This document shows, one piece after another, positions 34,696-43,553 of a stretch of 64,000 nt of DNA. The translations under genes and the position numbers were made by a program. The stretch comes from Rhodospirillales bacterium BBD 1991-14 (GTDB lineage Bacteria > Pseudomonadota > Alphaproteobacteria > Kiloniellales > Kiloniellaceae): NCBI GenBank assembly GCA_001657395.1, contig LYSY01000007.1, forward strand, positions 62,001 through 126,000, read 5' to 3'. Below the pieces are notes generated by a model. That model worked only from the letters and a program-made list of their open reading frames with translations. It had not been told where the DNA came from and ran no database searches. Each line of letters starts with the position of its first letter. Position 1 is the first letter of the stretch.

Positions 34696-35361
34696 TCAGG
34701 CGGAAGCCGGCAGGATCTTCGTTCTGACGAGCAGGTGGCGCAGCGTGAACCAGCGCGGTGTCCGCGCCGCGTAGTCGCGGTAAGCCTCACCGTGAACGCG
34801 CGAGAGGTGGGCTTCTTCAAGACGCACCTGCAGATGCAGCACGATCACGCCGACCACCAGACAGAGCAGAGTGAAGCCGCTGGGAAAGGCCAGGAAGAAC
34901 CCGAGCTGGGCGACCTGGACCGCCAGGAACATCGGGTTGCGGGTCCAGGCGAAAACCCCCGTGGTGATGAGGGGCGGCGGGCCGCCTGCGGTCACGAGGC
35001 CGGAGCGCCAGGCGTCGCCCATGGTCAGGTTCAGAACCACGACCACCGTGAAGGCACCCACCATCATCGCGACCCCGGTGACGACAACTACAGGCGTCAT
35101 CAGCCAGGAGCAGGCCAACAGGTAGCCGTCCAGCGATGGCCAGAACGCCCGCGCCAACATGGCGACGGTAATGGCGGTGCGGAAGAAAACGAAGGTCTTG
35201 GCCAGCCACCAGGCCTGGCTGCCGACGGTTCCGTGAGACACCGCGGAGTAACCCAGAACAGAGCGGCGCCTGATCAGGCGCAGGATGTAGAACAAGGCTA
35301 CGCCCGGGAAAAACAGCGCCAGAAACCAGCGCACGGCTTCCAGGATTTGCGGCTCTGCCAC
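34696..35361 (-). CDS. PEMT/ICMT-family membrane methyltransferase
   Basis: A 221-aa integral membrane protein with about five helices and the C-terminal methyltransferase block of the phospholipid N-methyltransferase/isoprenylcysteine family: TTGVFAWTRNPMFLAVQVAQLG, then RLEEAHLSRVHGEAYRDYAARTPRWF (E-E-x-H and Y-x-x-Y-x-x-x-x-P-R-W). It uses SAM at the membrane interface; substrate could be phosphatidylethanolamine or a lipid/quinone. GTG start at 35361. It is upstream of the minus-strand DMGDH-like gene's end, not in its operon. Confidence 0.75.
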   Translation of the reverse strand: MAEPQILEAVRWFLALFFPGVALFYILRLIRRRSVLGYSAVSHGTVGSQAWWLAKTFVFFRTAITVAMLARAFWPSLDGYLLACSWLMTPVVVVTGVAMMVGAFTVVVVLNLTMGDAWRSGLVTAGGPPPLITTGVFAWTRNPMFLAVQVAQLGFFLAFPSGFTLLCLVVGVIVLHLQVRLEEAHLSRVHGEAYRDYAARTPRWFTLRHLLVRTKILPASA

Positions 35362-35455
35362 CTCTTGAACCCATTTTGATTGTCGGCAGGACTATAGCAG
35401 CAACACAGCACTGAAGCATTAGAGGATGGTTAATTAATAAAAATGCTGTTTTAGA

Positions 35456-37924
35456 TCAGGCCCTTATCCTGGCCATTGCCGGGTCGATCAGCGGTCCGAG
35501 GTGCAGGCGGCAGGGCAGCCGGTCGCCGGCAACCTCCAGGGCGTAGTCGCCAGCCTCCAGGTAGTCCCGTCCGATCGGTGCCTCGGCGCGGACGTAGCCG
35601 TAGCCGACCGGCCGCCCCAGGCTGTGGCCGAAGCCGCCGCTGGTCAGCCAGCCGGCGCGCGCGCCGTTGCGGTAGATGGTCTCCCGCCCCAGCAGGACGA
35701 CCTCCGGGTCGTCGGGCAGGAAGGCGGCAAGGCGCTTCTTCACGCCGGCGCTGCGCTGGGCTTCCAGGGCCGTCCGGCCCCGGAAGTCGCACGATCCGCC
35801 GAGCTTCACCGCCCAGCCGAGGCCGGCCTCCAGCGGCGTGTGGTCCGGCCCGATCTCCGCGCCCCAAGCCCTGTAGCCCTTTTCCAGCCGCAGCGATTCG
35901 ATCGCCCGGTAGCCGGCATCGCGGAGCCCCGCGGCGACGCCCGCCGTCCTCAGGGCCTCGTAGACCGCGACCATGGACTCCGTGGGCACGTGCAGTTCCC
36001 AGCCGAGCTCGCCGACATAGGTCAGGCGCAGCGCCCAAACCGTGGCTCCGGCGATGGGAAGGGGCCGGGCCGCGGCGAAGGGAAAAGCGGCGTTCGAAAC
36101 GTCGGCCGGGGTCACCGCCTGCAGGATGTCGCGTGCGCGCGGGCCCATCAGCGCCAACACGCCGTAGGCCGAGGTGACGTCCAGCAGTTCGGCGCGCGTG
36201 TCCGGCGGCAGGGTGCGGCGGATCCAGTCGAAGTCGTGGGTGGCAAATCCGGTGCCGGTGACGATGTAGTAGCGGTCGGCAGCCAGGCGCGTCACCGTGA
36301 GGTCGCATTCGATACCGCCGCGGTCGTTCAGCATCTGGGTGTAGATCACACTGCCCGGCGGCCGTGCGACGTCATTGGCGCAGATCCAGCCCAGCGCCGC
36401 CTCGGCGTCCGGGCCCTGGAGCAGGAATTTGGCAAAGGAACTCTGGTCGAAGAGCGCCGCGGCCTCGCGCGTTGCCCGGTGTTCGCGGGCGACGGCCCCG
36501 AACCAGTTCTGGCGCCCGAAGCTGTAAACGTCTTCCGGCACCTCCCCCGCCGCAAGATCGGCGAACCAGTTGGGCCGCTCCCATCCCAGCTTCTCGCCGA
36601 AGCAGGCGCCCTGATCCTTCAGGATCTGGTAGAGCGGCGAGCGCCGGCAGGGCCGCGCCGAGCTGTGCTCCTCATGGGGCCAGGCCATGGTGTAGTGCTT
36701 GCCGTAGGCTTCCAGGGTGCGCCGGCGCACCCAGTCGGTATCGGCATGGGGCCGTCCGAAGCGCCGGATGTCCACCGGCCAGAGATCGAAAGGCTGCTCG
36801 CCCTTGGCGACCCATTCCGCCAAGGCCATGCCGGCACCGCCGCCCGAGGCGATGCCGAAGGCGTTGAAGCCGGCGCCGACGAAGAAATCGGCCAGTTCCG
36901 GCGCCTCGCCGAGAATGAAGTTGCCGTCGGGGGTGAAGGACTCGGGACCGTTGATCAGTTGCTTCACGCCGGCGCGCTCCAGCGCGGGCACGCGGCCGAG
37001 CGCCAGTTCCATCATCGGTTCGAAGTGGTCGAAGTCGGAGTGCAGCAGACTGAAGTGAAAGTCCGGCGGGATGCCGTCCACCGCCCAGGGAATCGGATTG
37101 GGCTCGTAGCCGCCCATGACCAGGCCACCCACTTCTTCTTTGTAGTAGGTGAGCCGGTCGGGATCGCGCAGCGTCGGCAGGTCGCGGGTCACACCCTCGA
37201 TGGGTTCGGTCACCATGTACTGGTGCTGGACCGAAACCAGCGGGACAGTAACCCCGACGCCAGCCGCCAGCGTCCGCGACCACTGCCCGGCGCAGCACAC
37301 GATTTTCTCGCAGGCGATCGTCCCCTGCGGAGTCTCCACCCCGGCGATGCGGCCATCGTCGTCCAGCACGACCCGGGTGACCGGCGTGTCTTCCATCAGG
37401 GTCACGCCGGCCTGCCGGGCGCCCTTCGCCAGAGCCAGGGTGATGTCGGAGGGGTTGGCCTGGCCGTCGCTCGGCAGGAAGGCCGCGCCCACCACGTCCT
37501 CCACCGCCATGAGCGGCCAGAGGTCCTGCGCTTCCTTGGGCGTCAGCAGCGCCATCTCCAGGCCGAAGGAATGGGCCGTCGTCGCCTGGCGCCTCACCTC
37601 GGTCCAGCGTTCGTCGTTGCAGGCCAGGCGCAGGCCGCCGTTGCGCTTCCAGCCCGTGGCCTGTCCCGTCTCCGCCTCCAGCCGGTCGTAGAGATCGACG
37701 GAGTAGCCGAGCAGTTGAGTGATATTGGCGGAGCTGCGGAGCTGGCCGACCAGTCCTGCCGCGTGAAAGGTGCTGCCGGAGGTGAGCTTGTGCCGTTCCA
37801 GAAGCAGGCAGTCGGTGATCCCGAGCCTGCCCAGGTGATAGGCGGTCGAGCAGCCGATGATGCCGCCGCCGATGATGATGATCTTCGCGTCCTTCGGCAG
37901 CACCGCCCACTCCCCGCCCGGCAA
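35456..37924 (-). CDS. Dimethylglycine/sarcosine dehydrogenase-type flavoprotein
   Basis: An 822-aa four-domain enzyme: N-terminal DAO flavin domain (IIIIGGGIIGCSTAYHLGRLG; FHAAGL with the His that usually carries covalent FAD), FAO_M middle domain, then a folate-binding GcvT domain and GcvT C-terminal barrel (LGWAVKLGGSCDFRGRTAL). It oxidatively demethylates an N-methyl glycine, passing the methyl group to tetrahydrofolate. Length (820 aa) is that of the family. Start MPGGEWAVLPKDAKI at 37924. Neighbouring LicA-like kinase and transporter genes upstream suggest choline-to-glycine breakdown. Dimethylglycine versus sarcosine cannot be decided. Confidence 0.88.
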   Translation of the reverse strand: MPGGEWAVLPKDAKIIIIGGGIIGCSTAYHLGRLGITDCLLLERHKLTSGSTFHAAGLVGQLRSSANITQLLGYSVDLYDRLEAETGQATGWKRNGGLRLACNDERWTEVRRQATTAHSFGLEMALLTPKEAQDLWPLMAVEDVVGAAFLPSDGQANPSDITLALAKGARQAGVTLMEDTPVTRVVLDDDGRIAGVETPQGTIACEKIVCCAGQWSRTLAAGVGVTVPLVSVQHQYMVTEPIEGVTRDLPTLRDPDRLTYYKEEVGGLVMGGYEPNPIPWAVDGIPPDFHFSLLHSDFDHFEPMMELALGRVPALERAGVKQLINGPESFTPDGNFILGEAPELADFFVGAGFNAFGIASGGGAGMALAEWVAKGEQPFDLWPVDIRRFGRPHADTDWVRRRTLEAYGKHYTMAWPHEEHSSARPCRRSPLYQILKDQGACFGEKLGWERPNWFADLAAGEVPEDVYSFGRQNWFGAVAREHRATREAAALFDQSSFAKFLLQGPDAEAALGWICANDVARPPGSVIYTQMLNDRGGIECDLTVTRLAADRYYIVTGTGFATHDFDWIRRTLPPDTRAELLDVTSAYGVLALMGPRARDILQAVTPADVSNAAFPFAAARPLPIAGATVWALRLTYVGELGWELHVPTESMVAVYEALRTAGVAAGLRDAGYRAIESLRLEKGYRAWGAEIGPDHTPLEAGLGWAVKLGGSCDFRGRTALEAQRSAGVKKRLAAFLPDDPEVVLLGRETIYRNGARAGWLTSGGFGHSLGRPVGYGYVRAEAPIGRDYLEAGDYALEVAGDRLPCRLHLGPLIDPAMARIRA

Positions 37925-37984
37925 AACCGCCGGGAGTCTGCCCTGCCCCGCGGCCTCTTCGCAAGGCGTGCGGACGCCAGGGTC

Positions 37985-38024
37985 TTGACATTGCCGAGAT
38001 TTTTGATAACTAAACTGTTATGGA
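37985..38024 (+). promoter_or_regulatory. Promoter and operator of the ArsR-SRPBCC operon
   Basis: TTGACA at 37985-37990 is a perfect -35 box. A short inverted repeat ATAAC-N6-GTTAT (38006-38021) overlaps the probable -10 region and runs into the ATG at 38020. With normal spacing the transcript would begin at or a few bases before the ATG, so the ArsR mRNA is probably leaderless and repressed by its own product. Confidence 0.55.
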
Positions 38025-38391
38025 ACAAATCGGTTATGAAAATCGGCCTGAAGCGCTCGATGCGGTCTTCGCCGCCCTGGCCGACCCGACCCGGCGGGCG
38101 ATCCTGACCCGGCTGGCGGCGGGCGAAGCCTCTGTGAAGGAGATCGCCGCCCCCTTCGCAATGAGCCAGCCTGCCGTCTCCAAGCACCTGCGCGTCCTGG
38201 AGCGGGCCGGGCTGGTGGAACGGGCCGTCGACCGGCAGCGCCGTCCGGCGCGCCTCAAGGCCGAACCCATGGCCGCCGCCGTGCAGTGGCTGGAGGAGTT
38301 CAAGCGGTTCTGGTCGTCGAGTTTCGATCAGCTCGACGACCTGCTGGAAGAATTGAAGCAAGCGGACAACAGGGGGACCAAGCGTGAGTGA
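38020..38391 (+). CDS. ArsR-family repressor
   Basis: A 123-aa winged-helix regulator of the ArsR/SmtB type that pairs with SRPBCC genes: ALADPTRRAILTRLAAGEASVKEIA, then MSQPAVSKHLRVLERAGLVER. No metal-binding cysteines are visible, in keeping with this non-metal subgroup. The ATG sits inside an inverted repeat and has no ribosome-binding site in front. Its stop overlaps the next gene by eight bases. Confidence 0.85.
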   Translation: MEQIGYENRPEALDAVFAALADPTRRAILTRLAAGEASVKEIAAPFAMSQPAVSKHLRVLERAGLVERAVDRQRRPARLKAEPMAAAVQWLEEFKRFWSSSFDQLDDLLEELKQADNRGTKRE

Positions 38392-38887
38392 CCTGCCGAC
38401 CTATGTGCTGGAGCGCGTCTTCAACGCACCGCGGGAGCTGGTGTGGAAGACCTGGACCGACCCGGAGCTGCTGCCGCGCTGGTACGGGCCGCAGGTGGAA
38501 ACCATCATCCACCGGCTGGAGGTCAAGCCCGGCGGCTTGTGGCTGGTCGAGATGCGATGGGGCGGCAACGCGCACTTCCAGAGGGTCGAGTACACCGAGG
38601 TGACGCCGCCGGAGCGGCTGGTCTGGCTGCATTCCTCTTCCGATGCCGACTGGAATGTCATCGCCTCGCCGATGATGGAGAACTGGCCGCGGGTGCTGCT
38701 GACCACCGTGACCTTTGAGGAGGACGGCGAGCGGACGAAGCTGCGGCTGACCTGGGTGCCGCACGAGGCGAACGCCGCCGAGATCGCCTGCTTTGCCGAG
38801 GCGATGGCGGGCGCCGACAAGGGCTGGGCTTCCGGTATGGACCTGCTGGAAGAGCTGCTGGCTGAACTGCAGGCCGAAGCCGTTTAG
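38384..38887 (+). CDS. AHSA1/SRPBCC-domain protein
   Basis: A 167-aa START-like domain of the Activator of Hsp90 ATPase homologue 1 family: YVLERVFNAPRELVWKTWTDPELLPRWYGP at the start, and EEDGERTKLRLTWVP in the sheet. Such proteins bind small hydrophobic ligands. GTG start at 38384 overlaps the ArsR stop. Pairing of ArsR and SRPBCC genes is common and suggests the regulator controls it; the ligand is unknown. Confidence 0.85.
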   Translation: MSDLPTYVLERVFNAPRELVWKTWTDPELLPRWYGPQVETIIHRLEVKPGGLWLVEMRWGGNAHFQRVEYTEVTPPERLVWLHSSSDADWNVIASPMMENWPRVLLTTVTFEEDGERTKLRLTWVPHEANAAEIACFAEAMAGADKGWASGMDLLEELLAELQAEAV

Positions 38888-38898
38888 AAACACGCCCC

Positions 38899-39792
38899 TT
38901 ACAGCGCCGTGTATTCCTTGTAGGCACGCTCGAAACGGCGGCGGTTCTCCGCCGTGTAGGCGGCGTAATCGAAGTCCAGGGTCGAATGGATCTCTGAGAC
39001 CATGGACCAGAGGGTTTCGCGCAGCAGCGACGCGCACTTCATGGCGCTGAAGCGGCGGTAGAGCACCGCGTCCGCCGGCGCCTGGAAGTAGCGTTCGAGC
39101 AGGTGCCGTTCCAGGTCCTGGTCGAGCCCACAGTTGGTGGCGAGATTGGCAAGGTCGAAGAGCGGCGATCCGAAGCCGGCGTAGTCCCAGTCGATCAGCC
39201 AGAGCCGGTCGCCGTCGTCGAGGATGTTTCCGGGCAGCAGATCGTTGTGGCAGAAAACCAGATCGATCTTTCCGACGGCCACTTCCAGGTCTTCGGTGAT
39301 CTGCAACAGCTCCGGCAGCTCGGCGCGGTGACGGCTCCCGCCCTCCTCCAGCGTGCGCCCGTAGTCGCGCAGCACGTGGAAGGGCCAGAAGGTCAGGGCC
39401 GGGCCGCGGAAGGCACGCGCCACCTGCCAGTGCACCCTTTGCAGCAGCGGCACGAAGCGGTCGAGCATCGCGGCGGTGCGCAGGTCGGCCTCTCCCAGGG
39501 TGCGGCCTTCGACGAAACGCACCACCAGCACGCCGCGCTCGGCATAGACCACCTCCGGCGACACCCCGGCCGCCGCCGCGGCGCGGCTGGCCGCCGCTTC
39601 GTTGAAGCGCATGACGTGATGCACCGGGATGTCGTCGCCGAGGCGCACGACGTAGCCCGCATCGCCGTCGACCACGTGGAAGTTGACGTTGGTGATGCCG
39701 CCTTCCAGGCGATTGGGCTCGACGATGCCGGACCACAGCGGCAGCTTGCGCGCCCGCTCCTTGAGGATGTCCTCTGCTTCTGCAGCCGTCAT
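38899..39792 (-). CDS. LicA/choline-kinase-type phosphotransferase
   Basis: A 297-aa APH-fold kinase. Catalytic loop LVFCHNDLLPGNILDDG and metal-binding LWLIDWDYAGFGSPLFDLANL are those of the choline/ethanolamine-kinase branch. It would phosphorylate choline, ethanolamine or a related amino alcohol using ATP. It converges with the SRPBCC gene (11-base gap) and lies near the DMGDH-like gene and PEMT-like gene, fitting choline/lipid head-group metabolism. Confidence 0.82.
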   Translation of the reverse strand: MTAAEAEDILKERARKLPLWSGIVEPNRLEGGITNVNFHVVDGDAGYVVRLGDDIPVHHVMRFNEAAASRAAAAAGVSPEVVYAERGVLVVRFVEGRTLGEADLRTAAMLDRFVPLLQRVHWQVARAFRGPALTFWPFHVLRDYGRTLEEGGSRHRAELPELLQITEDLEVAVGKIDLVFCHNDLLPGNILDDGDRLWLIDWDYAGFGSPLFDLANLATNCGLDQDLERHLLERYFQAPADAVLYRRFSAMKCASLLRETLWSMVSEIHSTLDFDYAAYTAENRRRFERAYKEYTAL

Positions 39793-39816
39793 GCGTGGAT
39801 CTCAGTCAACCGGGGC

Positions 39817-41730
39817 TCAGGCAAAGGGCTGCGCCAGGCGCTGCTTTCCGGTCACCAGCCGGAGGGTGGCGTTGAGGGTCGCCTCGTCGTTGTCGAAGCC
39901 GCCGTGGGTGGTGCTTTCGGACGCGGGCTTGAAGGCGGCGGGCAGGTTGAAACCGCGCACCACTGACGTGCCGTTGTCGAAGACCGGCTTGCCGAGGGCG
40001 CGGCGTGCCTTCGCGCCCGGCCCCGTCTCCAGGAAGGCCTCCATGCCCAACAGCGGCGTGCCGCGCTTGGCCTCGAACGCCTCGGAGACCAGGTAGAGCA
40101 GGCTCTTGTGGTAGACCGGGCCGACGGAGTCGTCGCGCTCGGTCGCGTCGGTGAGATTGAACACCGCACAGCGTTCGACGGTCTCACCGAGTTCCTGCAG
40201 GATGGTGTCCTCGAACAGCGCGGTGGAACAGGCGGGCGCATAAAACGTCAGCGTCTTCACCGGCAAATCCAGTGTTTTGAGCACGGGGATCAGGTGGGCG
40301 AGGAAAATGCTGCCGGCGCTGTGGCCGACCAGATGCAGCTCCGCCTTGCCGTCCAGTTCGGCAAAGCAGGCCTTGATGCGCGCAGCCGTGTAGCGGGCGC
40401 CGCCCTCCGGGTCGGTAGAGGCTAGGGCAGCGTTCTGTTTCATCTGGCTCCACACCGGTTTGCCGAGGCCGCGGGCGCCCAGTTCCACCCCTTCGTCCAC
40501 CAGATCGAAGAAGCGCTCCTTCAGTTCGCGGCCCCAGCCCTTGAAACGGCCCTTGCGAAAGGCGTCCTCGACGATCCCCGAAACCGCATCGCCGAAGCCG
40601 GTCTCCCACATGAAGTGCAGGGGGTAGATCTGGTTGGCGAGGAAGGTGGGCCTGAGGCTGGCGATGCGCGCGGCGGAGGCCTTTTCGCTGTTGAGCCCGC
40701 CGTGGCAATAGACCAGCAGCTTCTTTGGACCCTCCCAGGCCGCGGAGGTCTGCTTGAAGCCCTCCAGCACCACCTCGTCCACTTCCCGCTCGTCGCTGGA
40801 GTAGAGGCCGGTGGAGGAGAAACGCCCGTCGTTGCCGAGATTGACGAAGTGCGGGCGGATGTTTTCCAGCACCACCGATTCATGCGGGATGTAGTCGAAG
40901 TCGGCGACCCGGCCGCGCAGCCGCGTGCCCTCTTCCGCCAGGGCCGCGGTCGGCACGCCCAGGCGCGCCACCCAGCAGTCGTAGCCGTTTTCCAGCCAGT
41001 CGTCGTAGCCGAGATGGCAGAAGCCCTTCAGCCCCCAGGTGGGGCCCCAGGAGTTCTGCACCCAGAAGCCGCGTTCGTCGTAGCCCACGATGGCAAAGGC
41101 GTGGCCGCCGACCTTGGCGCTGCGGTAGGGAATGCGCCCGCTGCGCTTGTCCACCTCGTACCAGCCTTCGTGGACGGCGGCACTGGCGTAGAGAATGCCC
41201 ACCTCGTTGAGGGCCGACTGCATCTGGTTCAGGTGCAGGTGGCGGACGCGGTAGTAGGCGCCCAGCGGATGCTTCAGGGCGGCCAATTGCCGCTGCGGCG
41301 TCAGGCGCCCGGGGTCGTCGGCCTCGTAGGGCCAGTCGCCCCAGGTGCAGACGCCATGGCGCGACCAGCCCTTCATGGCGCCGCGGATGGAAGAGCCGTC
41401 GTAGTTCTCGCCCTCCCACTCGTCGTAGCGCTTCGCCATCTCGTAGAGCATGCGCGCCGAGGCGCCATTCTTCTGACTGCGATACCTGCGGCGCCGCGCC
41501 TCGGAGAACTCGCTGCGATTGTAGTGCAGGAAGTTCACCACGGCGGCGAGACCGAAGCCGGTGCAGGCCCCCTCGCGCCCCTGGTCGAGCACCCGCGGGA
41601 CATAGGGACGGTGATCGAGGGTGAAGGGTAACTCCTGAAGACTGCTCTCGTAGATCAGATCGCGCAGGTCGAGCGGATCCTTGGTGACCCCGGTAAAGGC
41701 GCGGCGCTCGTCGTTCGCGGAGCCCGGCAT
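39817..41730 (-). CDS. Papain-like protease fused to an alpha/beta hydrolase
   Basis: A 637-aa two-part protein with no signal peptide. Residues ~20-260 form a C1A-like peptidase: DQGREGACTGFG with Cys56 as nucleophile, His in KVGGHAFAIVGYD, Asn in FWVQNSWGPTWG. Residues ~310-600 look like a serine hydrolase: KLLVYCHGGLNSE (oxyanion-type HG) and the nucleophile elbow LVGHSAGSIFLAH (Ser ~471). The two enzymes are joined by ~45 residues. The C-terminus ends VTGKQRLAQPFA. This fusion is not a standard domain pair; the substrate may be a lipopeptide or amide/ester conjugate. Stands upstream of the LicA-like kinase (24-base gap). Confidence 0.75.
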   Translation of the reverse strand: MPGSANDERRAFTGVTKDPLDLRDLIYESSLQELPFTLDHRPYVPRVLDQGREGACTGFGLAAVVNFLHYNRSEFSEARRRRYRSQKNGASARMLYEMAKRYDEWEGENYDGSSIRGAMKGWSRHGVCTWGDWPYEADDPGRLTPQRQLAALKHPLGAYYRVRHLHLNQMQSALNEVGILYASAAVHEGWYEVDKRSGRIPYRSAKVGGHAFAIVGYDERGFWVQNSWGPTWGLKGFCHLGYDDWLENGYDCWVARLGVPTAALAEEGTRLRGRVADFDYIPHESVVLENIRPHFVNLGNDGRFSSTGLYSSDEREVDEVVLEGFKQTSAAWEGPKKLLVYCHGGLNSEKASAARIASLRPTFLANQIYPLHFMWETGFGDAVSGIVEDAFRKGRFKGWGRELKERFFDLVDEGVELGARGLGKPVWSQMKQNAALASTDPEGGARYTAARIKACFAELDGKAELHLVGHSAGSIFLAHLIPVLKTLDLPVKTLTFYAPACSTALFEDTILQELGETVERCAVFNLTDATERDDSVGPVYHKSLLYLVSEAFEAKRGTPLLGMEAFLETGPGAKARRALGKPVFDNGTSVVRGFNLPAAFKPASESTTHGGFDNDEATLNATLRLVTGKQRLAQPFA

Positions 41731-41816
41731 GGCACACCCCCCGTTGCGTGTCGGCTGAGGCCGTCAGTCTCCGCCCATCCAAGCCGCGGCGTCAATGGGG
41801 CGGGGGCAAATGGGGA

Positions 41817-41843
41817 GGGGGCAGAGGTGTAACCTCTGCCCCC
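41817..41843 (-). terminator. Terminator hairpin behind the RNA-repair operon
   Basis: GGGGGCAGAGG (41817-41827), 5-base loop, CCTCTGCCCCC (41833-41843): a perfect 11-bp stem just past the rlaP-like stop on the minus strand. The T-tract is weak on both strands, so termination may depend on context. Confidence 0.6.
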
Positions 41844-41852
41844 TTATTGCGG

Positions 41853-42686
41853 TCAAGCAGCGGAAGGTTCGCTATAGGCAGCGCCACCGCAGACCAGGTT
41901 CCGGAACAGGTCATCAGCCTCGGCCCTCAGGTCCGATGCCTCCGGCGCACTGCCCGGCAGGGTCCGTTCGGCGCGCGCCATCTCCTCCTCAATGAGGGCG
42001 TCGAGCACCACCAGACGCGGTCCGTGGCCGAGCTCCCGGCTGCGCGCCTTGCGGGCCAGCATCTCGTCCAGGAAGTCGGAGAGGCCGGTCGGCAGCTCGA
42101 GCCCGGCCCGCAGTTCGGCAAAGTTCATCGGCAGCGCACGGTCGGGGTGACGACGCAGCCACATCAGCGCCAGCGCCGGGCACAGGGCGTAGAAGTATGT
42201 CTTCAGCTTCACGCGCTCCTTGCCCTCGATAAAGCGGCGGTACTGGCCGCGGCAGAGGTGCAGGTGGTGATAGGCCGAAGGGCGCCGCTGCGCCGTCTTC
42301 TCCGCCAGGTCAACGAGCTTCACCATGGCCTCCCCATCGGCGCGGTAGACGATGGGCGAACGCAGCCATTCCAGCAGCACCGGGTCAGGCTTCAACAGCA
42401 GGGACAGCGCCTTGCGCAAATCCCAGCCGTTGATGTCGAGATCGCCCTCGATCGGCAGCTCGATGACGTCGCGGCGCTGTTCGATGGAGAGATACCGTTC
42501 CGGCCGCTGCACGTAGACGAATCGCACGTCGTAGTCGCTGTCCGGCGAGGGAAAGCCCCAGGCGCGGCTGCCGGACTCGACGGCAAAGAGCAGGCGCACG
42601 TCGTGATCGCGCTCGATGGCATCCAGCCGCTCGGCGATGAGGGCGCGGGGCTCCGCTGCAATAGGGGCATAGGCCAGCGCGGTCAT
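41853..42686 (-). CDS. RlaP/YcgL-type nucleotidyltransferase
   Basis: A 277-aa nucleotidyltransferase of the predicted RNA-ligase-associated protein family: AVESGSRAWGFPSPDSDYDVRFVYVQ carries the GS and D-x-D catalytic core of the polymerase-beta superfamily, and FRPxxYL-like helices follow. The family often sits beside RtcB, as it does here, and is thought to act in RNA end repair. It overlaps the preceding gene by four bases (ATGA). The second catalytic Asp may be that in GDLDINGWDLRKAL. Confidence 0.8.
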   Translation of the reverse strand: MTALAYAPIAAEPRALIAERLDAIERDHDVRLLFAVESGSRAWGFPSPDSDYDVRFVYVQRPERYLSIEQRRDVIELPIEGDLDINGWDLRKALSLLLKPDPVLLEWLRSPIVYRADGEAMVKLVDLAEKTAQRRPSAYHHLHLCRGQYRRFIEGKERVKLKTYFYALCPALALMWLRRHPDRALPMNFAELRAGLELPTGLSDFLDEMLARKARSRELGHGPRLVVLDALIEEEMARAERTLPGSAPEASDLRAEADDLFRNLVCGGAAYSEPSAA

Positions 42687-43453
42687 GTCTTCCTCCTCTT
42701 ACTCTTGTGCCTCTGCGGCTTGACGCCGTCTTGAGCCCGGTTGTCGTTCTCCAGGCCATACAGTTTCAGTTCGCGTCGCGACAGCTGGCGTTTGCTGGCG
42801 GCAAAGCGCTCGTGCGCCTCGACGGGATGGTCCTTGATGACGTCGTAGACATTGGTGTCTTCTGAAGCCTCGCGCGGCCCGGCGTAGGTCACGGCAAACC
42901 ACAAGCCTTTGACGCGGTGCAGCTTAAGATCGTCGTTGATCGGCACCACATCGGCACGCGCATTGCTTCGGTCCGGCTGATGCCACGCGGGTCGTCGGCA
43001 AGCCTTTTGATTGCGCCAGTACTTCGCCGAATCCTTCAGAATCCCATCTTTCGGATCGACGTAGAGGTCTTGACGCCAATGGTCGCTGCGGGACCAAAAC
43101 GGGCTTCCTTTGTCCAGAAATTCGCCGTCGCGGCCAATGCCAAGGCGGTAGGCAACGAAGTCCTCCAGGTGGTCGCGCACATGCTGCTTCACAGTATGAC
43201 TGGCGTCGAGGCTCGCGCAGATCTCCGAGTAGACCTTGTTCCAAGGCCGCCCCACCTGCTTGGCGAGATAGCGCTGCAGGGGCGCCAGGTTCTCGTTAAG
43301 GCTCTTTGTATCGCGCTCCGTCATCTTGATGAAGCGCCGGGACCCGATCTTTCCCGAAATGCCGGCGAAGCGCGCACGCCGACCACCCCGCGACTTTAGC
43401 GTGTTGCCGTCGCGCGGCCGTTCCACGATCACCTTGAACATGTCTTCACGCAT
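42683..43453 (-). CDS. Basic protein of the RNA-repair operon, unknown
   Basis: A 256-aa protein between RtcB and the RlaP-like nucleotidyltransferase. Conserved-looking parts are LAPLQRYLAKQVGRPWNKVYSEIC, VKQHVRDHLEDFVAYRLG and HRVKGLWFAVTYAGPR. The C-terminus is a Lys/Arg-rich tail (QRHKSKRRKT), fitting RNA or ribosome binding. It has no metal or nucleotide motif that I recognise. Operon position (shared bases with rlaP, 100 bases after rtcB) argues for a role in RNA repair. Codon use is like its neighbours, though the protein is less GC-biased. Confidence 0.7.
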   Translation of the reverse strand: MREDMFKVIVERPRDGNTLKSRGGRRARFAGISGKIGSRRFIKMTERDTKSLNENLAPLQRYLAKQVGRPWNKVYSEICASLDASHTVKQHVRDHLEDFVAYRLGIGRDGEFLDKGSPFWSRSDHWRQDLYVDPKDGILKDSAKYWRNQKACRRPAWHQPDRSNARADVVPINDDLKLHRVKGLWFAVTYAGPREASEDTNVYDVIKDHPVEAHERFAASKRQLSRRELKLYGLENDNRAQDGVKPQRHKSKRRKT

Positions 43454-43483
43454 TGCCCTGTCCCCAATCTCTTTCCGTCGCCC

Positions 43484-43516
43484 GGGGCCGGCGGCTGGGT
43501 GAGAACCGCCGGCCCC
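43484..43516. other. Hairpin between rtcB and the next gene
   Basis: GGGGCCGGCGG (43484-43494) pairs perfectly with CCGCCGGCCCC (43506-43516) across an 11-base loop. No T-tract follows on the minus strand, so it is more likely an mRNA stability or processing element inside the rtcB operon than a terminator. Confidence 0.5.
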
Positions 43517-43553
43517 GTTCCGGGCCGGCGATCCGCCGCCGCCGGTCCGGGTG

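Noticed and set aside
35501-38107. Very long open frame on the plus strand opposite the DMGDH-like gene
   Set aside because: It has no recognisable domain, is rich in Gln, His, Arg and Gly as expected for an antisense frame of high-GC DNA, and the minus-strand frame is a clear four-domain enzyme.
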